A stretch of 49,770 nt of DNA from CAYVCG01 sp964449985 (GTDB lineage Bacteria > Bacillota > Clostridia > Lachnospirales > WRAX01): NCBI GenBank assembly GCA_964449985.1, contig CAYVCG010000007.1, positions 1 through 49,770 on the forward strand, written 5' to 3'. Made by a program: the position numbers and the translations under genes. Under the pieces are notes generated by a model. That model searched no databases and was not told where the DNA came from. It saw nothing but the letters and a program-made list of their open reading frames with translations. Positions 24,349 through 32,465 of the stretch are shown piece after piece (the stretch's first letter is position 1; every line of letters starts with the position of its first letter).

Positions 24349-25443
24349 TTATCTCTTCATAGAGGATGAATAAACATTTACCACGTCTTCATATGAAAGA
24401 TTAAACGGATGAACCGTTTGCTTAGACTTGTCATCATAAAACTCCTTTGAAAACGCTTCAATATCCTTTTGCGACAATGAAAAATCAAGCTCCAGTATAT
24501 CGCGTATATATCTGTCAAGCTCATCTATCGTTGAAAAACCCAGGATAGACAGCATATGCGAAACCTTGGCGGGGTCACAAAGCTTGATATATTCTGCTGT
24601 TAAAACGCCATTTGCAGCTCCATGCGCCACATTCTTGAAATATGTTAACGCATACCCGAGCTTATGCGGCAGACTTGTCCCTGTTTGGGATATACAAAAA
24701 CCACCCATAGACGACATCAAAAACAACTTTTCTCTCAAATCAAAATCGAGTGTAAAATCGTATAAAGCCTTGCGGCATTCTGCAAACATAGAAAAACCTG
24801 TTTCGCAAAGTTTATCACTAAAATAGTTTGCATTTGTGCATAAATAGCTTTCGATCAAATGAGTCAGCGCATCAACTGCGGTATTTGTTGTTATATTTCT
24901 TGGCATATCAAAAGCGTATCTTGCATCAATAAACGCCTTATCAAAAAATATTTTATGAGGAAGACTTTGCTTTGTTTTTTTCTTGTGTATTGTTAGGATA
25001 GAATAAGGCGTTGTTTCGGATCCTGTGCCGGCTGTTGTTGGAACAGCTATAAGAGGGACAGAGGAAAGCAGGGGTAATTTGCACAGATCTTCGCCTGTCT
25101 TATCCTTGTTTTTAATAAGGATACCAATGGCTTTTGCGGCATCCATAGGAGAACCGCCGCCAATCCCGATTACAAAATCCACTCCGTTTTTATTACCCTC
25201 TTTTGCAGCAGCTTCAACCTCTTCTACAGATGGATTTTCCTTAATCTTGTCATAAATGAGGTATTCGACTGCGTTAGCTTCCAGCGCTTCTGTGCAGTTT
25301 AAGAGCGATCCGTTATACCTTGATGATTTGCCGGTTACGATAAATGCTTTTTTGCCGTATCCTCCAAGCTCTCTATAGTTTTTTTTCAGGCATTCCCTTC
25401 CGACAAACAATTTTGTCGGCATAACATATTCAAAGGATTTCAT
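24349..25443 (-). CDS. Iron-containing alcohol dehydrogenase
   Basis: 364 residues, group III metal-dependent alcohol dehydrogenase. The NAD(P) loop GIGGGSPMDAAKA lies at 93-105, PTTAGTGSET at 135-144, and the four metal ligands are Asp191, His195, His260 and His274 (AVDALTHLIES, SLPHKLGY, NVAHGAANG). Substrates of this family include butanol, propanediol and lactaldehyde; the sequence alone does not decide. The start ATG 25443 has AAGGAG about 12 nt upstream. A promoter with TGGTATAAT lies just ahead, so it is transcribed independently of putP. Confidence 0.92.
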   Translation of the reverse strand: MKSFEYVMPTKLFVGRECLKKNYRELGGYGKKAFIVTGKSSRYNGSLLNCTEALEANAVEYLIYDKIKENPSVEEVEAAAKEGNKNGVDFVIGIGGGSPMDAAKAIGILIKNKDKTGEDLCKLPLLSSVPLIAVPTTAGTGSETTPYSILTIHKKKTKQSLPHKIFFDKAFIDARYAFDMPRNITTNTAVDALTHLIESYLCTNANYFSDKLCETGFSMFAECRKALYDFTLDFDLREKLFLMSSMGGFCISQTGTSLPHKLGYALTYFKNVAHGAANGVLTAEYIKLCDPAKVSHMLSILGFSTIDELDRYIRDILELDFSLSQKDIEAFSKEFYDDKSKQTVHPFNLSYEDVVNVYSSSMKR

Positions 25444-25474
25444 TTGTGTAAACACTCCTTAGTTGTTTTTGTTT

Positions 25475-25483
25475 ATTATACCA
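25475..25483 (-). promoter_or_regulatory. Extended -10 promoter of the alcohol dehydrogenase gene
   Basis: On the minus strand TGGTATAAT (25483 to 25475) is a perfect extended -10. The -35 region 17 bp further (TTACTC) is weak, as is common when the TG extension is present. Confidence 0.55.
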
Positions 25484-25529
25484 CAGCAAGAAAAATTGAG
25501 TAAAGTACGTGCCAAATATTTGTGAGCAA

Positions 25530-25568
25530 TAAAAAATGCGGGTAAGCTTAAAAAAAACTCACCCGCAT
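25530..25568 (-). terminator. Terminator of the putP gene
   Basis: On the minus strand ATGCGGGT (25568-25561) pairs with ACCCGCAT (25543-25536) around an AT-rich loop, followed by TTTTTT. It separates the symporter gene from the alcohol dehydrogenase gene. Confidence 0.8.
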
Positions 25569-25578
25569 ATGATTAAGC

Positions 25579-27075
25579 CTAAGCTTCAAGTTCTTTCCCG
25601 GAATCCACCAACTCATATGTTTCGACTATTGCTTTATTCGGCTCTGGAGTTAAGAGCGTTACTATATAGATAAGCAGAGCAGAAACAGCAAACCCTATTA
25701 CCAAAGAGTATAACCCTGTATGCCCGGCAAGAGTCTTGTCGCCGAAAGGCAAATAATCCCAAATAATAACGACCAAACCGCCGGAAACCATACCAGCGAT
25801 TGCACCCTGGATGTTTATACGTTTCCAAAACAGCGCAAACAACATCAAAGGCCCGAATGCAGAGCCAAAGCCAGCCCAAGCGTTGGAAACCAGCCCCATT
25901 ATGCTGGAGTTCGGATCCAAAGCGATAAGAAATGCAATAATAGCAACGCCGACAACAGTAATTCTGCTGACCAACAAGACAAGATTTGAGCTTGCTTTTT
26001 TGTTTATAACACCGCTGTATAAGTCATTTGCAACGGACGATGCTGTTACAAGCAACTGTGAATCAGCTGTAGACATAATAGCCGCAAGAATAGCACACAG
26101 CAAAATACCGGCAATAAACGGCGGACACATTTGCATAATCATTTTTATAAATACTGTTTCTGATGTTGAAGCATCCAAAGCCGGAGAAACATAAAGCTTG
26201 CCGACAACACCAACGAAAATCGCAGCCGAAAGGGTTATAACAACCCAAATAACAGCGATAATGCGTGATTTTCTAACGAGGGTTTCAGACTTTATAGCCA
26301 TAAAGCGAACAAGGATATGAGGCATACCGAAATAACCCAGCGCCCATCCCAGCTGCGAAATTATACTGATGAAGCTTATTTGGGCCCCGTTGTCTTTAAG
26401 CGGATCCAAGAAGCCCGGGTCAAGCATGTTAATACCGTTCATACCGCCGACAAGATAAAATGCCATTATCGGAACAGTGATCAAGGCTATAAGCATAAGC
26501 ATCCCTTGTATAAAGTCCGTCCAGCAAACCGCCATAAAACCGCCCAAAAACGTGTATGTAAGAATAACAAGCACGCCAATTAAAAGCGCTGTTGTATATT
26601 CGATGCCAAACACTGAGGAAAACAGCTTGCCACCTGCTGCAAAACCGGCAGCAGTGTATACAAGGAAGAAAATAGTAATAATTACGGAGGAAATAATCTT
26701 TAATGTGCCTTTTTTGTCATCAAAACGGTTCTGCCAAAACTCCGGCAGAGTAATAGAATTACCTGCGGCATATGTGTACCTACGAAGACGACGCGCAACG
26801 ATGCGCCAGTTCAAATATGTTCCAATGGCAAGACCAATACCGATCCAGACCTGCCCTGTGCCGAACATATAAACAGCCCCCGGAAGCCCCATCAACAGCC
26901 ATCCGCTCATGTCAGACGCTTGGGCGCTCATAGCGGTAACCCAGCTGTTTAAGTTGCGCCCGCCCAAAAAGTAGTCAGACGCTGTTTTTGATTTCTTGTA
27001 GTAAGTAATGCCTATCGTAAGCATAACCCCTAGATAGATAACGAATGCCAAAATAACAGTCCAGTCAATTTGCAT
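25579..27075 (-). CDS. putP: Sodium/proline symporter (SSS family)
   Basis: 498 residues with about 13 membrane segments. The PutP signature YFLGGRNLNSWVTAMSAQAS followed by DMSGWLLMGLPGAVY includes the Asp and Ser residues used in sodium and proline binding. The C-terminus is cytoplasmic and acidic. It takes up proline with sodium, for nutrition or osmoprotection. GAGGTGG precedes ATG 27075. No proline-degradation gene lies next to it. Confidence 0.93.
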   Translation of the reverse strand: MQIDWTVILAFVIYLGVMLTIGITYYKKSKTASDYFLGGRNLNSWVTAMSAQASDMSGWLLMGLPGAVYMFGTGQVWIGIGLAIGTYLNWRIVARRLRRYTYAAGNSITLPEFWQNRFDDKKGTLKIISSVIITIFFLVYTAAGFAAGGKLFSSVFGIEYTTALLIGVLVILTYTFLGGFMAVCWTDFIQGMLMLIALITVPIMAFYLVGGMNGINMLDPGFLDPLKDNGAQISFISIISQLGWALGYFGMPHILVRFMAIKSETLVRKSRIIAVIWVVITLSAAIFVGVVGKLYVSPALDASTSETVFIKMIMQMCPPFIAGILLCAILAAIMSTADSQLLVTASSVANDLYSGVINKKASSNLVLLVSRITVVGVAIIAFLIALDPNSSIMGLVSNAWAGFGSAFGPLMLFALFWKRINIQGAIAGMVSGGLVVIIWDYLPFGDKTLAGHTGLYSLVIGFAVSALLIYIVTLLTPEPNKAIVETYELVDSGKELEA

Positions 27076-27124
27076 AATCCACCTCTTTAATTTTTAATAG
27101 TTTAAACGTTTATTACTTTAGTGC

Positions 27125-27153
27125 ATTATATCACTTTTTGTCGTTTTTCGCAA
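27125..27153 (-). promoter_or_regulatory. SigA-type promoter of putP
   Basis: On the minus strand TTGCGA (27153-27148), a 17-bp spacer, and TATAAT (27130-27125). The -35 lies inside a 7-bp hairpin TTTTCGC-AA-GCGAAAA (27145-27160). The leader would be about 45 nt. Confidence 0.65.
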
Positions 27154-27323
27154 GCGAAAACTTAGTTCTTTTATAAATATTTGCTATTAAATATGTATGT
27201 TATCAAAAGCTTCGTATGCACCTGAATGTATATTCCGAATAAATTCTTGCCCTTTGTTTCGCAGTGCTTGTAATCTGCATAATATGTATAGAACAAAATT
27301 AAGTAGCAAAGGACTGATAATTT

Positions 27324-28214
27324 ATGCTAGAGCTAAAAGGCATTGATGTTTCGGCATGGCAGGGAAATATCGATTGGGCAAAAGTCAAGGCAGATGGTAT
27401 TCAATTTGCAATCATCCGCGTTGCAGCAGGAACAAATATAGATAGATATTTTGTAAACAATATAGTTTCGGCGATTAAAAACAATATTTCTTGCGGAGTA
27501 TATGTATATTCCTATGCATCTACACCGGAAATGGCAAAAGAAGAGGCAGAGGTTGCCATAAAAGCTATTTCGCCTTATCAAATATCATACCCAGTAGTCT
27601 TCGATATCGAAGATAAAGTACAACACAATTTGACTAACTCACAAAGGACAGACATAGTAGAAGCATTTTGTTCTGTGGTGAAGGCTGCGGGATACAAGCC
27701 GGGTGTGTATTCAAGCCTGTCTTGGTTTAACACTATGTTTGATTTAAACAGGCTAAAAGACTATGATAAGTGGGTTGCGCAGTGGGGTCCAAGCAAATGT
27801 AGCTTTAAGGGTGACAATCTCGCGTTATGGCAACATAGCGACTCCGGAAGCGTATCTGGTATTATCGGCAATGTTGATTTAAATATATGCTATAAGGATT
27901 ATTTAAACAGTGAAACAAAAACGCCAGATGCAAAACCCACACCTGTTCCGCAGAATAAAAAACCTGTTCAATCTTCATCCGCCCCAAATCAAACAACCAT
28001 TAAAGCGGGCACAAAGCTTTCTTTAAACGGTGTGCCCTTGTTTTCATCAGCAACTTCAAAAACCCCGGCTTCTGTGCTAAAGGGCACATATTGGGTTTAT
28101 GATGATCAGGTGATATCTTCTAGAGTCAGAATAACAAATAAAGCTGAAAATGTAGGTAAATTACCAGCATCCAATTATGTTACGGGTTATATTAAGCAAT
28201 CTGATGCGAGGTGA
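27324..28214 (+). CDS. GH25 endolysin-like muramidase
   Basis: 296 residues. The catalytic GH25 domain (about 1-200) starts at the extreme N-terminus with GIDVSAWQGNIDW; acidic residues Asp8, Asp94 and Glu96 (VVFDIED) match the catalytic set. A Pro/Lys/Ser linker (about 205-225) leads to a C-terminal repeat-like wall-binding module (LSLNGVPLFSSATSKTPA to VTGYIKQSD). There is no signal peptide, as in phage endolysins that need a holin. It cleaves the bond between MurNAc and GlcNAc. The next gene is a small membrane protein starting at the stop codon. Confidence 0.9.
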   Translation: MLELKGIDVSAWQGNIDWAKVKADGIQFAIIRVAAGTNIDRYFVNNIVSAIKNNISCGVYVYSYASTPEMAKEEAEVAIKAISPYQISYPVVFDIEDKVQHNLTNSQRTDIVEAFCSVVKAAGYKPGVYSSLSWFNTMFDLNRLKDYDKWVAQWGPSKCSFKGDNLALWQHSDSGSVSGIIGNVDLNICYKDYLNSETKTPDAKPTPVPQNKKPVQSSSAPNQTTIKAGTKLSLNGVPLFSSATSKTPASVLKGTYWVYDDQVISSRVRITNKAENVGKLPASNYVTGYIKQSDAR

Positions 28215-28220
28215 GTGTGT

Positions 28221-28820
28221 TTGAATATATTTAAGACGGTATATAAGGGCTTTATGAAAATAAAACTAATTGATAGATGTTTGATTATGTTTATGTTTCT
28301 TCTGTTGGCTCAATCTATTTACGGTTTGTTAACAGGAGAAACTGATTCGCAATCCACAAATAGTATTGATATTGTTCTAAGAACAACTTCTGCGGCAATC
28401 TTTGGTTATTTTTTGAGTGCTAATTTTATTAAAAGAACGAGTACCCCAAATAACTCTAGCCAAAACCAATCCGCAGCACCATCTGTAATCCAAAACTCAT
28501 CAGAGGATACGCCTGTAAACACTACAAAAAATAAAATCGGTTTTACACCTGATGAAATCGCTAACACAATAGAATTAGGAAATATTACCAATATATCCAA
28601 CAATACAGAATCAGAGAGCGAAACAAGCAATCAGCAAATTATTATTACAACTATTATTGGTTTGGTATCACTGATTGCAATACTTATTGCAAGAAATTTT
28701 ATACCACTAACCTCAGCGTCCGTTGCAACCTTATCGCATTTGCGGGATTTAGTTTCGGGTTGCGTGGGATTTCTCGTTGGTTGCCCTGTATCTAATGGTA
28801 ATAAAAGCGCCAATGATTAG
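28221..28820 (+). CDS. Small membrane protein, candidate holin-like partner
   Basis: About 199 residues with no clear family match. Two hydrophobic segments lie near the N-terminus (about 18-34 and 50-66), then a long polar region rich in Asn, Ser and Thr (about 70-140), then two more hydrophobic segments (about 143-160 and 170-186). TTG 28221 is chosen since GAGGTGA at 28208-28214 is 6 nt away; GTG 28215 overlaps that site. Its tight coupling to the endolysin gene suggests a holin or an export partner, but the topology is not that of a standard holin. A terminator follows at once. Confidence 0.6.
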   Translation: MNIFKTVYKGFMKIKLIDRCLIMFMFLLLAQSIYGLLTGETDSQSTNSIDIVLRTTSAAIFGYFLSANFIKRTSTPNNSSQNQSAAPSVIQNSSEDTPVNTTKNKIGFTPDEIANTIELGNITNISNNTESESETSNQQIIITTIIGLVSLIAILIARNFIPLTSASVATLSHLRDLVSGCVGFLVGCPVSNGNKSAND

Positions 28821-28824
28821 TGAA

Positions 28825-28879
28825 GGTGATAAATCAAGCCGCCTGGTTTTTATCAGGCGGTTTTGCTTTGCTTATTTAT
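28825..28879. repeat. 55-bp sequence duplicated across an assembly gap, left copy
   Basis: Identical base for base to 28980-29034 on the other side of the 100-N run. The identity stops exactly at 55 bp. It holds the terminator of the holin-like gene. This is the mark of two contigs ending in the same 55-mer. Confidence 0.95.
28839..28870 (+). terminator. Terminator after the endolysin pair
   Basis: CCGCCTG at 28839-28845 pairs with CAGGCGG at 28854-28860 around an 8-nt loop, followed by TTTTGCTTTG. The same hairpin appears again at 28994-29025 through the artefactual duplication. Confidence 0.75.
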
Positions 28880-28979
28880 NNNNNNNNNNNNNNNNNNNNN
28901 NNNNNNNNNNNNNNNNNNNNNNNNNNNNNNNNNNNNNNNNNNNNNNNNNNNNNNNNNNNNNNNNNNNNNNNNNNNNNNN
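28880..28979. other. Assembly gap, probably false
   Basis: Exactly 100 N between two identical 55-bp copies. The likely true sequence is a single copy of the 55 bp with no missing DNA. Confidence 0.85.
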
Positions 28980-29034
28980 GGTGATAAATCAAGCCGCCTG
29001 GTTTTTATCAGGCGGTTTTGCTTTGCTTATTTAT
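28980..29034. repeat. 55-bp duplicate, right copy
   Basis: Second copy of 28825-28879, probably an assembly overlap. Confidence 0.95.
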
Positions 29035-29043
29035 CGAAATGCC

Positions 29044-29079
29044 TTGCGATTTATGCCGCTAAAGCGGCATGTTCGACTT
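29044..29079. repeat. 36-bp palindrome-bearing repeat, copy 1
   Basis: Identical over 36 bp to 29154-29189. Its core ATGCCGCT-AA-AGCGGCAT is a near-perfect 18-bp palindrome (29053-29070) and the right part reads GTTCGACTT. The pattern suggests a small dispersed intergenic repeat. Confidence 0.85.
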
Positions 29080-29153
29080 GGTGGAACTTTTATCAATTCG
29101 CACTATTTGCGGCAAAACCCGCCACAAATAATGCTCATAACGTGAAAATAGCT

Positions 29154-29189
29154 TTGCGATTTATGCCGCTAAAGCGGCATGTTCGACTT
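29154..29189. repeat. 36-bp palindrome-bearing repeat, copy 2
   Basis: Second copy of 29044-29079, same orientation, 110 bp away, in the leader region before the Fpg-like gene. ACGTGA at 29140-29145 and TCACGT at 29198-29203 flank this copy as an inverted pair. Confidence 0.85.
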
Positions 29190-29213
29190 CGTCAAACTCA
29201 CGTTATATTATAT

Positions 29214-29242
29214 TTGTTGTTTAATGTGGGGCATGATATAAT
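29214..29242 (+). promoter_or_regulatory. SigA-type promoter of the Fpg-like gene
   Basis: TTGTTG at 29214-29219, a 17-bp spacer, and TATAAT at 29237-29242, about 35 bp ahead of the start codon. Confidence 0.65.
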
Positions 29243-29276
29243 ATTATAAAATTCTAATAAACAGGGGGTATTCTTC

Positions 29277-30113
29277 GTGCTTGAACTACCGGAATGCATT
29301 GTAATTTCCCAGCAAATAAATGAAGTTGTAAAAGGCAAAACCATCAAAAACGTTTCTACACCAAGCGAGCCCAGCCGTTTTGCATTTTATTTTGGTGATC
29401 CGGCTCTGTATCATGAGCGCCTGATCAATAAGATATGCGCTGAAGCAAGAGCTGTCGGCGGTATGATAGAATGGGAAATAGAAGACATGATAGCGTTATT
29501 CGGCGATGGCATTAATGTTCGCTACTTTGCGCCCGGCAAAGAAGTGCCTAAAAAGAACCATCTTCATATAGAGCTAGATGATTCTTCCTCTATCGTCTGC
29601 ACAGTCCAGATGTATGGCGGAATGTGGGTGTTTAAAAATGGAGAAAACGATAGCCCCTATTATATTGCGGCAAAAGAAAAGCCATCCCCGCTCTCTGATG
29701 AGTTTGATAAAGCATATTTTGACGAAATGCTAAAGTCTTCTAAATCTACTTTAAGCTCGAAGGCATTTCTTGCTACCGAACAGCGTATTCCTGGGCTAGG
29801 AAATGGTGTTTTGCAAGATATTTTGTTTAATGCCGGGCTGCATCCTAAAACAAAAATCAATGCGATTTCCGAGGCTCAGGCAGAAAAGTTGTTTAACAGC
29901 GTAAAGCGCACGCTTTTTGATATCGTTAAAAATGGCGGCCGTGATACAGAAAAGGATTTGCTAGGATCATATGGAGGGTATAAAACAATTCTTTCAAAAA
30001 AGACAGTAAAAATGCTTTGTCCTGTTTGCGGGCATTCAATCAAAAAACAAGCCTATATGGGTGGAAATATATACTTTTGTTCAAACTGCCAGCCGCAGGA
30101 ATCAACCACCTGA
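29277..30113 (+). CDS. Fpg/Nei-family DNA glycosylase homologue lacking the N-terminal proline
   Basis: 278 residues. The fold is that of formamidopyrimidine-DNA glycosylase/endonuclease VIII: an N-terminal ELPE motif, the helix-two-turn-helix RIPGLGNGVLQDILFNAGLH, and a C-terminal zinc finger with Cys248, Cys251, Cys268 and Cys271. The active enzymes start MPELPE and use Pro2 as the nucleophile; here the start is MLELPE, so that Pro is Leu while the following Glu is kept. I recall similar Leu/Ile variants annotated as endonuclease VIII in Firmicutes, so it is a subgroup, with unknown activity. The start is GTG 29277. Confidence 0.85.
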   Translation: MLELPECIVISQQINEVVKGKTIKNVSTPSEPSRFAFYFGDPALYHERLINKICAEARAVGGMIEWEIEDMIALFGDGINVRYFAPGKEVPKKNHLHIELDDSSSIVCTVQMYGGMWVFKNGENDSPYYIAAKEKPSPLSDEFDKAYFDEMLKSSKSTLSSKAFLATEQRIPGLGNGVLQDILFNAGLHPKTKINAISEAQAEKLFNSVKRTLFDIVKNGGRDTEKDLLGSYGGYKTILSKKTVKMLCPVCGHSIKKQAYMGGNIYFCSNCQPQESTT

Positions 30114-30170
30114 GCAACGTTTGCTCAAAAAATTAATATCTGAAAATATAATTAATACAAGGAGCAGAGT

Positions 30171-32351
30171 ATGAAAACATTAGTCTTAGCAGAAAAACCA
30201 TCTGTGGGCAAGGATATAGCCCGCGTATTAAACTGTAAAAAATCAAGCAACGGCTTTATGGAAGGCGATTCCTATATCGTTACATGGGCGCTAGGCCATC
30301 TTGTCACTTTGGCAGACCCGGAGAATTATGATCCAAAATATAAGACATGGGAATTAAACGATCTTCCCATTATGCCGGAAAAGCTAAAGCTTGTTGTAAT
30401 CAAACAAACATCAAAGCAATTCTCCGTTGTTAAGGATCAAATGCTGCGCAAAGACGTGGGTCAAATCGTTATTGCAACAGATGCCGGGCGCGAGGGTGAG
30501 CTTGTTGCCAGATGGATTTTGGAAAAGGTTCATAATAAAAAACAGGTAAAGCGGCTTTGGATATCGTCCGTTACGGATAAGGCGATTCGCGAAGGCTTTG
30601 CAAAGCTTAAAGACGGAAAGGAGTATTTAAATCTGTATGATTCTGCCCAGTCCCGCGCTCAGGCTGATTGGCTCGTCGGAATTAACGCAACGCGTTGTTT
30701 AACAACAAAGCATAATTCACAGCTTTCCTGTGGCCGTGTTCAAACCCCGACAATAGCCCTTATCGCTGCGCGCGAAGAGGAAATTAGGAAGTTCAAGCCC
30801 GTAAAGTTTTTCGGCATAGCTGCACTTTCCGGCAATATGAAGCTGACATGGCAGGATCAAAAAACAAATGAAACAAGGATATTTGATGAGGAACGCTGTA
30901 AAAAGCTTTTCTCCTCAGTTTCTGATAAAAAAGAGGGCAGTGTTGTTTATCTAACGAAAACATTAAAAAGGAAATACTCTCCTCAGCTATACGACCTCAC
31001 CGAGCTTCAGCGGGATGCGAACAAACGTTACGGCTTTTCTCCTAAGGAAACATTAGATATTATGCAATCCCTCTATGAAAAGCATAAAATACTGACGTAT
31101 CCCCGCACAGACTCACGTTATATCTCAAATGATATCGTTCCAACAATCAAGGAGCGTTTAAAGGCTTGTTCAGTCGGCTCGTATGCTCAGCTTGCAAGAA
31201 AGATAGAAAAAGTAACAGCGAATAGCAATTTTGTTGATGATAAAAAAGTATCAGACCATCATGCGATTATTCCGACAGAACAGCCGGTTCTGGTGGCAAA
31301 ATTAAACGAAAAAGAGATTAGGATATATGATTTGGTTGTCCGCAGGTTTTTATCTGTGCTTTATCCTCCGTTTGAGTATGAACAAACCTCGGTTAAGGTA
31401 AAAATCGGCAATGAGATATTTATTGCAAAAGGTCAAGTCGTCATATCTCCCGGATTTAAAGCAGTAACGGGCAATTATGACCCGGACGACGATGATGACG
31501 ATGGTAATGACGTTCGCACTCAAACGCTGCCTAAGATGACTCAGGGTGATAAAATAGCTATTTCCAATATAAAAACAACTGATGGAAAAACCTCTCCGCC
31601 GCCGTTGTTTACAGAAGCAACGCTATTATCTGCTATGGAAAATCCTTCAAAATATATGACGATGATGGATAAGAGTATTGCAAAAACCTTGGGAGAAACC
31701 GGCGGCTTGGGAACAGTGGCAACTCGTGGTGATATCATTGAAAAGCTTTTGGGAACATTTCTTATAGAGAAAAATGGCAAATCTATAACAGCAACGTCTA
31801 AAGGCAGGCAGTTATTAAAACTTGTTCCGCCTGATTTAAAATCGCCGGAAATGACCGGGAATTGGGAACAGCTCCTTTCAAAGATTTCTAAAGGCGAGCT
31901 GAAAATGGATGCATTCCTAAAGGAAATACGGCAATATACAAAGGACATCATCCTTCAAATAAAGCAGGATACCCAAACATATCGCCATGAAAATATAACA
32001 GGAACCAAATGTCCGGAATGTGGAAAGTTTATGCTGGAGGTAAACGGCAAGAAGGGCAAAATGCTTGTTTGTCAAGACCGCGAATGCGGTTATCGTCAGA
32101 ATATATCGTTTATGTCGAACCTGCGTTGCCAAAAATGCCATAAACGTATGGAAGTTTGGGGCGAGGGAGACAAACGTCAAATCGTGTGTTCATGTGGTTT
32201 CCGCGAGAAATATGATACGTATATGGAAAGAAATAAAAATGATCTGAACAGAATGGACAAGCGTGATGTTGAGAAGTATTTGAATAAGGCTAATAAAGAT
32301 AGCGGGGGAAATACCGCTTTGGCTGATGCGCTTAAAGGATTGAAATTCTAA
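30171..32351 (+). CDS. topB: DNA topoisomerase III
   Basis: 726 residues, type IA topoisomerase. The Toprim domain opens with LVLAEKPSVGKDIARVL and includes ATDAGREGELVAR; the catalytic Tyr310 lies in LTYPRTDSRY. The C-terminus has zinc-ribbon-like cysteine pairs (CPECGKF, CQDRECGY, CQKCHK, CSCG). It decatenates and removes hemicatenanes through a single-strand break. An acidic stretch (DPDDDDDDGND) near 436-446 is unusual but not disruptive. A GGAG site precedes ATG 30171. It may share a transcript with the Fpg-like gene, 57 nt upstream. Confidence 0.95.
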   Translation: MKTLVLAEKPSVGKDIARVLNCKKSSNGFMEGDSYIVTWALGHLVTLADPENYDPKYKTWELNDLPIMPEKLKLVVIKQTSKQFSVVKDQMLRKDVGQIVIATDAGREGELVARWILEKVHNKKQVKRLWISSVTDKAIREGFAKLKDGKEYLNLYDSAQSRAQADWLVGINATRCLTTKHNSQLSCGRVQTPTIALIAAREEEIRKFKPVKFFGIAALSGNMKLTWQDQKTNETRIFDEERCKKLFSSVSDKKEGSVVYLTKTLKRKYSPQLYDLTELQRDANKRYGFSPKETLDIMQSLYEKHKILTYPRTDSRYISNDIVPTIKERLKACSVGSYAQLARKIEKVTANSNFVDDKKVSDHHAIIPTEQPVLVAKLNEKEIRIYDLVVRRFLSVLYPPFEYEQTSVKVKIGNEIFIAKGQVVISPGFKAVTGNYDPDDDDDDGNDVRTQTLPKMTQGDKIAISNIKTTDGKTSPPPLFTEATLLSAMENPSKYMTMMDKSIAKTLGETGGLGTVATRGDIIEKLLGTFLIEKNGKSITATSKGRQLLKLVPPDLKSPEMTGNWEQLLSKISKGELKMDAFLKEIRQYTKDIILQIKQDTQTYRHENITGTKCPECGKFMLEVNGKKGKMLVCQDRECGYRQNISFMSNLRCQKCHKRMEVWGEGDKRQIVCSCGFREKYDTYMERNKNDLNRMDKRDVEKYLNKANKDSGGNTALADALKGLKF

Positions 32352-32465
32352 AGTATTGAATCTAAAATATTTATTATTGACTTTATATAGAGGGAACAAA
32401 CCTTGTTATTTTTCGTTCTATACTTATAACGCAGCGTTAATGAATGATTGATTAGGAGGGTTCGT

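Noticed and set aside
28825..29034. 55-bp direct repeats as target-site duplications of a mobile element
   Set aside because: Two unrelated gaps have repeats of exactly the same length that abut N runs, which is an assembly signature; no transposase or inverted ends are seen.
28777..29249. Frames that run through the 28.9-kb N run
   Set aside because: They are made of unknown residues and duplicated terminator sequence, so they are not genes.
30111..30127. TGAGCAA hairpin after the Fpg-like gene as a terminator
   Set aside because: The 7-bp stem is followed by A residues on the plus strand and lacks a T tract, so it does not fit a terminator and topB is probably read through.
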